Shown here: piece by piece, positions 46,737 through 55,194 of the stretch
Position numbering within the stretch: the first letter of the stretch is position 1
Layout: every line of letters starts with the position of its first letter
From: Propioniciclava tarda
GTDB lineage: Bacteria > Actinomycetota > Actinomycetes > Propionibacteriales > Propionibacteriaceae
NCBI RefSeq assembly: GCF_900182665.1
Contig: NZ_FXTL01000013.1
Location: 32,491-96,490 of the forward strand
DNA length: 64,000 nucleotides
Direction: 5' to 3'
Position numbers and translations under genes: made by a program
Notes under the pieces: model-generated
Seen by the model: only the letters and a program-made list of their open reading frames with translations
Told to the model about the DNA's origin: nothing
Database searches by the model: none

Positions 46737-47165
46737 GTGAGCAACGTGTCCCTGACCCGAGAAGAGTTCGTCGACTTCGTCCGCACCGCGCAGCTGGGGG
46801 TGGTGTCCACGGTCGACCGGGACAACCGTCCCGAGGCGGCGATCATGGAGATCGCGGCGCTCGGGGACGGCGAACTGCTGTTCGTCGCGAAGACCGAAGC
46901 GCGAAAGGTCGCCAACCTGTTCCACAACCCGCGGGCCGCGATCGTCGTCGGCTGGTCGCCGGTGTCCCTTCAGATCGAGGGCGAGGCCGAGCTGCTGATG
47001 GGCATCGAGCGGGAGGCGCTGGGCGCCCTGTACGCCGAGCAGTTCCCGGAGCGGCCCGCGCTCACCGAGGCGTTCGCGCTGTACCGGGTGCGTCCGGACT
47101 GGCTCCGCTACTGCGAGGCGCGTCCCGGCCTGCCGCCGATCATCTCGGAAGGGCTGTGGCTGTAG
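46737..47165 (+). CDS. pyridoxamine 5'-phosphate oxidase-family protein
   Basis: 142-residue split-barrel flavin-binding protein: FVRTAQLGVVSTVDRDNRPEAAIMEIAAL, then ELLFVAKTEARKVANLFHNPRAAIVV. The family includes F420- or FMN-dependent reductases and PNP oxidase, and the short form here is not the vitamin B6 enzyme itself. GTG start at 46737. A truncated paralogue precedes it. Confidence 0.87.
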   Translation: MSNVSLTREEFVDFVRTAQLGVVSTVDRDNRPEAAIMEIAALGDGELLFVAKTEARKVANLFHNPRAAIVVGWSPVSLQIEGEAELLMGIEREALGALYAEQFPERPALTEAFALYRVRPDWLRYCEARPGLPPIISEGLWL

Positions 47166-47212
47166 CCGTCCACCTCGGACGCCGCCGCTCGCGTCCGCAC
47201 TAGGCTGCGGCC

Positions 47213-47731
47213 ATGGCGAAGTTTGTGGTGACCGCGGTCGGGGACGACCGCTCAGGACTGGTGGCGGCGCTCGCGGCCGCGGTGGCCGATGCGGGCGGCA
47301 ACTGGCTGGAGTCCCGCATGGGACGTCTCGCCGGCAAGTTCGCCGGCATCGTCTTGGTGGACGCCCCGGACGCCTCCTCCCTGCAGGCCGCGCTCGGCAA
47401 GCTGGGCGCCGACGGCGTCCTCGAGGTCGCGTTGACCAGCGCGGACGCCCCCGAGCCCACGGCTGCCGGCGGAGAGCCCTTGCGGGTCTTCGTCCTCGGC
47501 AACGACCGCCCGGGCATCGTCAAGGAGGTCTCCGGTGCGCTGGCGTCCCTCGGCGTCACCATCGAACAGCTCGACACCCTCACCCGGAATGCGCCGATGG
47601 GCGACGGGCTGCTCTTCGAGGCGGACGCCGACGTGCGGCTCCCGTCCGGGGTCACGCCCGATGCGGTGCGCGTCGCGATCGAGGCGCTCGCCCACGATAT
47701 CGTCGTCGATCTGGACGCCGACGAGGAGTAG
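47213..47731 (+). CDS. GcvR-like protein with two ACT domains
   Basis: 172 residues with two ACT modules: FVVTAVGDDRSGLVAALAAAVADAGGNWLESRMGR (1-35 onwards) and RVFVLGNDRPGIVKEVSGALASLGVTIEQLDT (about 92-125). ACT pairs of this kind occur in GcvR, which in E. coli represses the glycine cleavage genes through GcvA. No gcv genes are present here, so amino-acid sensing is inferred but the target is not. Convergent with the acyltransferase, three bases apart. Confidence 0.85.
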   Translation: MAKFVVTAVGDDRSGLVAALAAAVADAGGNWLESRMGRLAGKFAGIVLVDAPDASSLQAALGKLGADGVLEVALTSADAPEPTAAGGEPLRVFVLGNDRPGIVKEVSGALASLGVTIEQLDTLTRNAPMGDGLLFEADADVRLPSGVTPDAVRVAIEALAHDIVVDLDADEE

Positions 47732-47734
47732 CGA

Positions 47735-49924
47735 TCAGGGCAGGATGCCCATCGCCAGCACCTGGTAACGGAAGTCGGCCGCCACGATCCGGTCGTAGGC
47801 GTACGAGACGTGGATGTAGTCCCACTTCATCATCGTGTGCTGCCCGGCGGTCGTCGACACCATGGGACAGCGGCCGTCCAGGCAGTACCAGTGCTCAGTT
47901 TCCACGAAGCGGACGCCGTCCAGCGAGCGCTCGACCTGGGCGATCTCGTTGAACCACGCCGGGATGCTCGAGATGCAGGCTTGGGGAGAGCCGTCCGGTC
48001 GGTGACAGTCCTTGAACGCCAGGCCCGGAATCGACGGAGCCACGAAGACGACCGTCGCGCCCGACGGCTTGATGGCCTCGATCAGGGAGCGGTCCGCGGC
48101 GGCCCACTCGGCGAGCCGGGCGGCGCCGGACGCCTTGGACGCCAGCCTGGTGGCGAAGGTGTACGTCTCGGTGACGAACACCACCTTCGGCTTGACGCGG
48201 TTGATGTAGGCGATGGACTGGTTGCGCTGGGTGATGCAAATGTCGGGCGGCGCACCGTAGTTGATGTTGGCGCCGTTGATGTTGCAGCCCGACTTGGTCA
48301 GCCCGCGCACCTTGTAGTCGCTGCCGAAGGCGCCTTCGACCGCGGCGAGCAGGTTGCCACCCACGGAATCGCCCCAGACGACGAGCTCGGGGCCGTTGGC
48401 GTTGCCGTAGGTGCACGACGTGGGGTCGGCCACCTTCGTCGACTGACAGGCGCTCGCTCCGGGCCACGGGTTGGCGGCCTCGGGGGTCGTCCCGGGCGTG
48501 AGGTCGGCCGGCCAGGCCGTGAGTGCGAGCCCACCGCGCAACCCCTCCTGCAAGGCGAGGCCCGTCTCGCCCAGGGGAACGGGCTGACCCGGCGGGATCG
48601 TGGGCGCCGGCGTCGGGGTGGGCGGCGGCGTCGGGGTGGGGGGCAGCTCGGTCGGGCTCGGGCTGTCGCTGGCCGAAGGCGATGGCGTGGGGGAGGCGGT
48701 CAGTAGCGGCCGCGGCGTCGGGGAGGGCGTGAGCGACGGCGTGGCGGTCAGCGGCTTGGTGTCCTGCCACCACCCGGGGGCGACGCCGGCGGCCAGGGCG
48801 AGCGACATCGTGACCACGCCCACAGCTACCGCCGAGCCGCGCATCTTGGCGGGGCGGAGGCGTCCCTCCATGAAGGGCCGCTCCACCCACTGATGGGCGG
48901 CGGCCGCCAACACCAAGGTGAGGACGACCGACACGCCGACATGCGCGGGCGAACCTCGGGTGAGCCACGCGGCTCCGATGACGATCACCGGGAAGTGCCA
49001 CAGGTACAGGCCGTAGGACAGCTCGCCCAGGTAGTCGCTGACCCGGTTGCGCAGCAGGAGGTTGCGTGGCTCACGACCGATGCCGGCGACGATCGCCAGC
49101 CCGGTGGCCGTCGAGGCGGCGAGGGCGCCCATGAACGGCGCGTCGGCGTCCACCACGATGACGCTGGCGGCGATGCCGGCCAGACCCAGCCAGGACAAGG
49201 CGGTTCGCAGTCGCTCGCTGCCGCGTGGCGCCGGGAGGACGGCCAGCAGGCAGCCTAGGGCGAGCTCCCAGCCCCGGGTGAGCGACGAGAAGTAGGCGAC
49301 GTTCGGGTCCGTCGAGGCCAGCCAGGCCGCGTACACACCACTGGCCGCGCCGATCGCCACGGCGAGCGGCGGCACGAGCCGACGCAGTGAGGTGGGCGAG
49401 CGACGGGCGGCGACGATCGCCGCGACGAGCAGGAGGCCGGGCCAGACCAGGTAGAACTGCTCCTCGACGCCCAACGACCAGTAGTGCTGCAGCGGCGACG
49501 GCTCGGCGCCCATGTTGAAGTAGTCGGACGCCGTGAACGCGAAGCGCCAGTTGCCCACGAACAGGGCCGCGGCGACGGCGTCCAGGCCGATGTCGTTCGC
49601 CTTCTCCGACGACCACGTCCAGTACGAGGCGAGGACCGTCGCCACTAGGACCAAGAAGGCCAGCGGGAGGATGCGGCGGGCGCGGCGCAGGTAGAAGTCG
49701 CGCAGGTCGACGCGGCCTGACGGGCTGCGGCGCAGGAGCACCCCCGTGATCACGAAGCCCGAGATGACGAAGAACACGTCCACGCCGAGGTAGCCGCCGG
49801 TCGGCCAGCCGAGCAGGTGGAAGGCGATGACCACGACGACGGCAACGGCACGCAGGCCCTGAACGTCACGTCGGCGACCCGCGGGCACGACGGAACCGTC
49901 CGAACTGGGACGGGTCGTGCTCAC
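47735..49924 (-). CDS. OafA/YrhL-type acyltransferase with C-terminal SGNH domain
   Basis: 729 residues. Residues about 18-385 are an acyltransferase-3 membrane domain with some ten helices; RDVQGLRAVAVVVVIAFHLLG (catalytic His) and PLQHYWSLGVEEQFYLVWP are diagnostic. A 65-residue Thr/Pro/Ser linker of TPSPTP units follows. The C-terminal extracellular SGNH hydrolase-like domain has ELVVWGDSVGGNL (Ser) and KWDYIHVSY (Asp/His). Such proteins O-acetylate cell-surface glycans or peptidoglycan. No glycan synthesis genes flank it, so the acceptor is unknown. Confidence 0.92.
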   Translation of the reverse strand: MSTTRPSSDGSVVPAGRRRDVQGLRAVAVVVVIAFHLLGWPTGGYLGVDVFFVISGFVITGVLLRRSPSGRVDLRDFYLRRARRILPLAFLVLVATVLASYWTWSSEKANDIGLDAVAAALFVGNWRFAFTASDYFNMGAEPSPLQHYWSLGVEEQFYLVWPGLLLVAAIVAARRSPTSLRRLVPPLAVAIGAASGVYAAWLASTDPNVAYFSSLTRGWELALGCLLAVLPAPRGSERLRTALSWLGLAGIAASVIVVDADAPFMGALAASTATGLAIVAGIGREPRNLLLRNRVSDYLGELSYGLYLWHFPVIVIGAAWLTRGSPAHVGVSVVLTLVLAAAAHQWVERPFMEGRLRPAKMRGSAVAVGVVTMSLALAAGVAPGWWQDTKPLTATPSLTPSPTPRPLLTASPTPSPSASDSPSPTELPPTPTPPPTPTPAPTIPPGQPVPLGETGLALQEGLRGGLALTAWPADLTPGTTPEAANPWPGASACQSTKVADPTSCTYGNANGPELVVWGDSVGGNLLAAVEGAFGSDYKVRGLTKSGCNINGANINYGAPPDICITQRNQSIAYINRVKPKVVFVTETYTFATRLASKASGAARLAEWAAADRSLIEAIKPSGATVVFVAPSIPGLAFKDCHRPDGSPQACISSIPAWFNEIAQVERSLDGVRFVETEHWYCLDGRCPMVSTTAGQHTMMKWDYIHVSYAYDRIVAADFRYQVLAMGILP

Positions 49925-49960
49925 GGTTCCTTTCCTCTCGATCGGGCCTGCGGCGTCGGG

Positions 49961-50287
49961 CTACTTGGGCGGAAGGGTCCGAGCGAAGTCGACGCCCGCC
50001 CTGACCCAGGCGCTGAGATCGTCGTCGGACGCCGTGAGCTCGGCCGGCACGCGCAGCCAGCCTCGCATCGGACGCGACCCCATCTCCATCGGCTGGGCGC
50101 CGAGGGCCGCGAGCCGGTCTTGGTCGTCGGGAGCACAGCGAACCATGAGGTCGCCCATGCTTAGGGCGGCGACCGCCATGTTGCCCCCGATCAGGAACAT
50201 CAAGCCGCCGAAGCCCTTCTTCTCGACCGCCTGCTCGCCCGTCAGCAGCGCCCGGATGCGGGCGGCCAAAGCCTCGTCGTACGCCAT
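49961..50287 (-). CDS. TfoX/Sxy N-terminal-domain protein
   Basis: 108 residues matching the TfoX N-terminal domain: MAYDEALAARIRALL, EKKGFGGLMFLIGGNMAVAA, DLMVRCAPDD and the C-terminal WVRAGVDFARTLPP. In gammaproteobacteria TfoX/Sxy switches on competence; in actinobacteria the stand-alone domain has no proven role. It lies 36 bases downstream of a gene for the TfoX C-terminal-like domain on the same strand, as if the two-domain protein were split. Confidence 0.88.
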   Translation of the reverse strand: MAYDEALAARIRALLTGEQAVEKKGFGGLMFLIGGNMAVAALSMGDLMVRCAPDDQDRLAALGAQPMEMGSRPMRGWLRVPAELTASDDDLSAWVRAGVDFARTLPPK

Positions 50288-50323
50288 GCCGTGCAGTCTC
50301 GCACGACCCTCCGACAGGTTTGC

Positions 50324-50575
50324 TCAGCCCTGCTCGGCGCGCCAAACAGCGAGCAGCTCGGCTCGCGCCTCGGCGGCCAACTCTGACTTTCGGACGCCGC
50401 GGGCGGCCCCGGCGAGCGCGGTCAGAGAGGGCAGGCAGTCGAACGTCGGATGCACCCGCCGCCAGGCCTCGATCGGACCTGCCTCGGCGAGCTGGTCGGC
50501 GTCCGCGATGCCCGCCTCGCGCAGCGCGGCCGCCAGCTTCGGGCCGATGCTCGGCAGGTCTTCGAGGCGGCTCAT
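50324..50575 (-). CDS. TfoX C-terminal/helix-hairpin-helix-like protein
   Basis: 83 residues opening with LEDLPSIGPKLAAALREAGIADADQLAEAG, the helix-hairpin-helix pattern of the TfoX C-terminal domain, then a short helical tail. The ATG at 50575 is preferred over a longer frame. It precedes the N-terminal-domain gene in the same orientation, so domain order is reversed relative to the fused enterobacterial protein. Confidence 0.8.
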   Translation of the reverse strand: MSRLEDLPSIGPKLAAALREAGIADADQLAEAGPIEAWRRVHPTFDCLPSLTALAGAARGVRKSELAAEARAELLAVWRAEQG

Positions 50576-50718
50576 GCGCCAGTCAGTAGTCCGGGACGCC
50601 GCTGGTCGGCCTCCGACCACGACACGACCGCGTCGCTCAGGCGTTCGGGCCCGCGCTGATCTGGCGCGGGCAGCGCTGCTGGGATCGGGCCGCCGCGGGA
50701 GTCAATAGGCTGGACGCC

Positions 50719-51576
50719 GTGCGCATCCTGGACTCCGAGCAGTGGCGTCCGCTCGCTGAGGACCACGCCACCAGGGCGCGCCGCCTGACCGCCGCCCATC
50801 TCGAGCGCCGTCGGCGTGGGGTCAAGCACCCGCTGGAGGACTTCCTCTTCGACTACTACGGCTTCCGTCCGGCGCAACTGGCCCGCTGGCAGCCCGGACC
50901 AGGCATCGGGCTGCGCGAGGCGTCCGACCTTGCCGGACGCCGCTTCTACGCCACCGTCGACGGTGTCACCTCCCTCGATCTGGACGCCTTCCGCGCGGCC
51001 CGCGGCCGCGCGCTGGACTGGGCGCTGCGCATCCTGACCGCGACGGACGCCGCCGAGCCGCAGTTCGCCTGTTTCGGCCTCCACGAGTGGGCGATGGTCT
51101 ATCGGCAGTCACCCGACCAGGCGCGCCATCAGGTCATTGGCCTGCGCGCCACGCCCGAGGAGATCGCGCGCGTCGTCGAGGGCCACGAGATCCGGTGCAG
51201 CCACTGGGACGCGTTTCGGTTCTTCACCCCGGACGCCCGCCCGCGCAACGTCCTCCAACCGGATGCTGAGGCGCAGGCGTCCTTCGAGCAGCCGGGCTGC
51301 CTGCACGGCGGCGCCATGGACCTCTACCGCTGGGCCTTCAAGCTCGACCCCGGGGTGCCAGGCGACCTGCTGCTCGACGCCTTCGAGCTGGCCCGGCGCG
51401 CGCGGGTGCTGGACATGCGGAGCTCCCCCTACGACGTGCGTCCGTTCCGGCTGACCAACATCGCGATCGAGACGGCGGACGGCAAGGCCGAGCACGTCGC
51501 CGAGCAGCGCTCCATCGCGGACGCCGCGGCGCTCCTCAGGCGTCGGTTGATCGCTGTCTTGGACGCGTTGACCTGA
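50719..51576 (+). CDS. actinobacterial protein annotated as 3-methyladenine DNA glycosylase-like
   Basis: 285 residues with the conserved N-terminus ERRRRGVKHPLEDFLFDYYGFRPAQLARWQPG. Related actinobacterial proteins carry the label 3-methyladenine DNA glycosylase, but I see no helix-hairpin-helix or AAG-type active site, so that label may be a legacy annotation. Conserved polar blocks GLHEWAMVYRQ and IRCSHWDAFRFF could form a metal or substrate site. It has the dense GGACGC pattern (ten in 858 bases). Function open. Confidence 0.75.
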   Translation: MRILDSEQWRPLAEDHATRARRLTAAHLERRRRGVKHPLEDFLFDYYGFRPAQLARWQPGPGIGLREASDLAGRRFYATVDGVTSLDLDAFRAARGRALDWALRILTATDAAEPQFACFGLHEWAMVYRQSPDQARHQVIGLRATPEEIARVVEGHEIRCSHWDAFRFFTPDARPRNVLQPDAEAQASFEQPGCLHGGAMDLYRWAFKLDPGVPGDLLLDAFELARRARVLDMRSSPYDVRPFRLTNIAIETADGKAEHVAEQRSIADAAALLRRRLIAVLDALT

Positions 51577-51860
51577 GGCAGCACTGGGTTTCGCTGGCAG
51601 AGCTCGCCGAAGCCGCATGCGTACGAGGCATGTCGCGGTCGCCCGCGTGATGGGCGTCGACAAGCTCAGTCAACGGGCTCAAGGCTCCGGTGCTCCGTGA
51701 GCAACGGCCGAGCTCGGCGGCTCGCGCCGAGGTTCCGCGCTCCTGCCGACCATGCTTCCTCGGCGTTGAGGCGTACCGTCTGCGGAGTCCTACCGTCGGC
51801 TTTAAGGCGTCCGGTCGGCTTTGAGGTGTGCCGTTGCCGGCTGCGGCCCAGGGGTTCGAG
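51577..51860. other. 284-base intergenic region with a 19-base repeat
   Basis: Between two convergent genes I see no open frame of note. Two 19-base units (51796-51814, 51815-51833) lie in tandem, with a third, related copy at 51760-51778. Each begins TCGGC-KTT and has AGGYGT in the middle. One GCGTCC lies in the second copy. Confidence 0.45.
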
Positions 51861-52061
51861 CTACTTGTTGGTCTTGATGCCCAGCACCTTGTAGATGGGG
51901 CAGAAGCCGATGGCGGCGGTGAGGATCAGGACGGCCCCGATGACCAGGGCGACGACCCACAGCACCATGTTGCCCGCCGATCCGAACAGCGCGAACAGCA
52001 CCAGCGCAACGCCCACGACACCGCGGATGATGCGGTCCAGGTTGCTCTCGTTCTTGACCAT
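51861..52061 (-). CDS. DUF2892 (YgaP transmembrane-like) protein
   Basis: 66 residues: MVKNESNLDRIIRGVVGVALVL opens a small two-helix membrane protein ending FCPIYKVLGIKTNK, the DUF2892 pattern. Members are often fused or adjacent to rhodanese domains; none is here. The ATG at 52061 has AGAGGT upstream, and a longer upstream frame is rejected. Function unknown. Confidence 0.88.
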   Translation of the reverse strand: MVKNESNLDRIIRGVVGVALVLFALFGSAGNMVLWVVALVIGAVLILTAAIGFCPIYKVLGIKTNK

Positions 52062-52153
52062 GACTGACCTCTTTCGTTCGGGCAGGAATACCCCTGGGGG
52101 CATCCTAGGGCCACGCTCGGCGGGCCCGGTACCCGACGAAGGTCGTAGTCGCC

Positions 52154-52897
52154 TCACCAGGGCAGGACGCGCCCCATGAAGTACGGGGCCATCTGGTGCC
52201 AGGTGGGCCAGTCGTGCGGCATGTCGGTGCCCCAGAAGTCGAACCACGCGGGGACGCCCTTGGCGCGGAGCACGTCGTCCATGCGGTGGTTAGACGGCAG
52301 CAGTTCCTCTTCCCAGGCGCCCTGGCCGATGCCCGAGATGATCAGGCACGAGCGGTAGGCGTCCAACCAGGGGTGGTCGTCCGGCATGCCCGCGACGAAG
52401 TCGGCGGGGGAGTTGTTGTAGACGAACTCGTCTGAGTAGTCGCCGAAGAAGTGGCCGGCGTCGTAGACGCCGGACAGGGCGATCATGGTGCCGAACAGGT
52501 CCGGACGCCGGAACAGCGAGATCGCCGCGTGGAGCCCGCCGAGGGAATTGCCCGTGGTCAGCAGTCGATCGCCCCAGCCCGTCTCGTCGTGGATGCGCGG
52601 CACGAGGTCGTCGGCGATGTAGTGGTGGTAGCGGTCCTGCAGGGCTGCCCGGGCGCGCTTGTCCCAGCCGTCGCTGTTGAACGTCTCGTTGTCGATCGAG
52701 TCGACGCAGAACAGGCGGAGGCGTCCGGCGTCCAGCCAGGGCCGCAGGACGTCGATCATGCCGAAATCGGCGTAGTCCCAGGGGCGTCCGCCCATGCACG
52801 GGAAGACGACCGCCGGCAGGCCGGCGTGCCCGTGGGTGATGAACTCCATCGAGCGGCCCAGGGCGGGGCTCCACTCCGAGCGGTGGTGGGTTTCCAC
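52154..52897 (-). CDS. alpha/beta-hydrolase esterase family protein
   Basis: 247 residues from a GTG at 52897 with GAGGAG six bases upstream, which decides the start. Alpha/beta-hydrolase of the putative-esterase (esterase D-like) group: the nucleophile elbow is TTGNSLGGLHAAI, and FGTMIALSGVYDA and the late His in FWGTDMPHDWPTW complete the triad region. There is no signal peptide. It starts eight bases after the ATP-grasp stop and is surely co-transcribed with it, so the pair may make and cleave, or make and release, an acyl conjugate. Confidence 0.88.
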   Translation of the reverse strand: METHHRSEWSPALGRSMEFITHGHAGLPAVVFPCMGGRPWDYADFGMIDVLRPWLDAGRLRLFCVDSIDNETFNSDGWDKRARAALQDRYHHYIADDLVPRIHDETGWGDRLLTTGNSLGGLHAAISLFRRPDLFGTMIALSGVYDAGHFFGDYSDEFVYNNSPADFVAGMPDDHPWLDAYRSCLIISGIGQGAWEEELLPSNHRMDDVLRAKGVPAWFDFWGTDMPHDWPTWHQMAPYFMGRVLPW

Positions 52898-52905
52898 GGG
52901 TCTCC

Positions 52906-54105
52906 TCAGACTCGGTCGGTGACGTCGGCGGCGAACTGGTCGGCGCGCGCGGCGTCCGCGGTGCGGATGATGGCGTAGTCGTTGCCCATCTGCGGCACGA
53001 ACAGGGCGGGGTTGCGTCCGGCTTGGGCGATCTCGGCCGAGTAGCGGGCCAGGACGTCGGCCCACGGGACGCGGTAGGTGAACTCGTCACGGCGTCCGGC
53101 ATAGACGGCGATCTGCGGGTCGAGGCGGGCCTTGGCGGCCGCGCCGGTGTCGCGTCCGGTGACCACATCGGCGTAAATCTGGTAGACGTCCGCGTCCCGG
53201 GCGTAGTTGTACATGTCGACGGTGTTGCCCCCGGCCGGACGCATGTTCACCTCGAGGCCGACGTAATCGCCGCGGCGTCCGAGCCCGGGCCGATCGGACG
53301 TCAGCCGGAAGAACTCCTCGTGCACGAAGCGGTTGCGCATCCCGAAGGCGTGGGCGGTGCGCAGTCCGACCTCGGCCAGGCCGGGGGGCAGCTCGTCGGC
53401 GATGCGGTAGCAAAGGTCCAGACGGTCGGTGACGATGTCCATGATCGACGGCGGCCACAGGGTCGCGGCCTCGAAGACCGGACCCCCCTCGCCGTCCAGG
53501 ATCGCGTCGTAGCTGACCAGCTCGCCGACCACGAACTCCTCGACCACGTAGGGCACGTCGAGGCCCGTGGCGAAGGCGCCCGCGACGTCGGCGTCCGACG
53601 TGAGCAGGAAGGCGCCGTGGGCGCCGATCCCGTACTCGGGCTTGGCGACCAGCGGATAGCCGACCTGCGCGGCGAACGCGAGGACGCCGTCGGCGTCCGT
53701 GACCCGCGCCTGGCGCGCGGTGGGGACGCCGGCCGCGGCGTACACGGGCTTCATGGCGGACTTGCTCTTGATCGACTCGATGATCGCCGTGCCGTGCCCG
53801 GTGCGCACGTTGAAGTCGTCCCGCAGGCGGGCGTCCAAGCCCAGCCAGTACTCGTTGTTCGACTCGATCCAGTCGATCTTGCCGTGGCGGAACGACAGGA
53901 ACGCCACCGCGCGAAAGGCCTGGCCGTAGTCCTCGAGGGAGTCGACCCGGTAGTACTCGGCGAGGGCGGAGCGCAGGCGCTCGGGCAACTGCTCGTAGGG
54001 CTGGTCGCCGACGCCCAGCACGCGCACGCCCGAGGCGGCGAGGTGCTCGCAGAAGTTCACGTTGGTGGCTGGAAACGCCGGCGAGATGTAAACGAAGTTC
54101 GTCAT
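52906..54105 (-). CDS. ATP-grasp ligase-like protein
   Basis: 399 residues from an ATG with AGGAGG upstream. The ATP-grasp fold is seen in KSKSAMKPVYAAAGVPTARQ, VGYPLVAKPEYGIGAHGAF (nucleotide Lys), YVVEEFVVGELVSYDAI and the metal site VGLEVNMRPAGGNTVDMYN. This resembles carboxylate-amine ligases that activate an acid as acyl phosphate and join an amine. The substrate is unknown. It forms a two-gene unit with the esterase. The large Asn-rich motif before the metal site is typical of the group. Confidence 0.88.
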   Translation of the reverse strand: MTNFVYISPAFPATNVNFCEHLAASGVRVLGVGDQPYEQLPERLRSALAEYYRVDSLEDYGQAFRAVAFLSFRHGKIDWIESNNEYWLGLDARLRDDFNVRTGHGTAIIESIKSKSAMKPVYAAAGVPTARQARVTDADGVLAFAAQVGYPLVAKPEYGIGAHGAFLLTSDADVAGAFATGLDVPYVVEEFVVGELVSYDAILDGEGGPVFEAATLWPPSIMDIVTDRLDLCYRIADELPPGLAEVGLRTAHAFGMRNRFVHEEFFRLTSDRPGLGRRGDYVGLEVNMRPAGGNTVDMYNYARDADVYQIYADVVTGRDTGAAAKARLDPQIAVYAGRRDEFTYRVPWADVLARYSAEIAQAGRNPALFVPQMGNDYAIIRTADAARADQFAADVTDRV

Positions 54106-54166
54106 GGCCCTCCTGTCGCCCCAGATTGTGCCGGACGCCGACCCGCGGCGCCCTCGTGCCCGCCGA

Positions 54167-55108
54167 TCAGGCGATCGAGACGTCCTCGATGCGGGCAAAC
54201 CGGACGCCCTTGGCGCGCATCGCCGGAAGCGCGACCTTCAGGCCCTCGAACGTGGAGCCCTCGGGACGGTTGAAGTGGCCGATGAGGATCGATCCGGGCT
54301 TCGCCTTCTGCGCGTTCGCCGCCACGACCTTGGCGGACGCCGTTGCGCCGAAGTCGGCGTTAATGTCGAAGCCGATGGGCAGCAGGCCGAGCGTCCGGAC
54401 GATCTCGACGGCGACCTCGTCGTACCAGGCCGTGCCGGTGCGGAAGAAGCGGGGCGCGTGGCCGAGCAGCTCGGTCATGAACTGCTGGTTGCCCATGACC
54501 TCGTCGTAGACCTCGCCGACGCTGGCGGTCCCATGCTCGGTGTAGGCCATCTTCCCCGACACCGACAGGGGCGCGTGGCGGGTGCCGTGGTTGCCGAGGG
54601 TGAAGAGGTCCTGGTTGGCCGCGAGCCTGTCGAAGACGGGCCGGTTGTTGCGGATCCACTTCTGGTTGAGGAACAGGGTCGCCGGGTACCTCTCGTTGAT
54701 GAGCAGGTCGATCAGTTCGGTGTCGACGCCGTTGCCGCCGCGTCCGGGATTCGGGCCGCCGCACGCGTCGAGGGTGAGGGCGACGGCTGGTCCGGCGCTG
54801 TGGGTCACCACGCCGGTGACGGTGGTACCCCACTGCATCGGCGTCCGGGAGGAGTAGGTGGCGATGACGGCGTCGCGGGCCGGGTCGGGGGTCGTCGCGC
54901 TGCCGGACGGCGAGGGGCTGTTTGCCGGGGGACTGGTCGGGGACGCGCCGCTAGGCGCGGCCGACGTCGGGCTCGACGCGGACGGGCCGGTCGGGCTCGC
55001 AGCGCTGCCTTGGGGCTGGCTGGGTTTCTGCGCGCAGCCGACGACGAGGGCCGAGCAGGCGCACGCGAGGAGTCCGCGGCGGGTCAGCGGGGTGGGGTAG
55101 GCGTGCAT
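54167..55108 (-). CDS. lipoprotein polysaccharide deacetylase (NodB/CE4-like)
   Basis: 313 residues. The N-terminus has twin arginines (TRRGLLACACSALVVGC) and a lipobox VVGC, so it is probably a lipoprotein exported by Tat or Sec. A Ser/Pro/Thr linker (about 28-75) leads to a NodB-like domain with VALTLDACGGPNP (catalytic Asp) and TLGNHGTRHAP (metal His-x3-His). It likely deacetylates peptidoglycan or another surface glycan. No operon partner. Confidence 0.87.
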   Translation of the reverse strand: MHAYPTPLTRRGLLACACSALVVGCAQKPSQPQGSAASPTGPSASSPTSAAPSGASPTSPPANSPSPSGSATTPDPARDAVIATYSSRTPMQWGTTVTGVVTHSAGPAVALTLDACGGPNPGRGGNGVDTELIDLLINERYPATLFLNQKWIRNNRPVFDRLAANQDLFTLGNHGTRHAPLSVSGKMAYTEHGTASVGEVYDEVMGNQQFMTELLGHAPRFFRTGTAWYDEVAVEIVRTLGLLPIGFDINADFGATASAKVVAANAQKAKPGSILIGHFNRPEGSTFEGLKVALPAMRAKGVRFARIEDVSIA

Positions 55109-55194
55109 GGCGTCGATGGCATCAGGCTAGCGATCCCGGCGCGGTCGTGACTCAGAGGGCGCTGAGCGTTTCGTCGCTCCGTGCATGGTCGCGG

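Noticed and set aside
50719..51576. True 3-methyladenine DNA glycosylase
   Set aside because: No helix-hairpin-helix or AAG active-site pattern is visible; I keep the label only as a family name.
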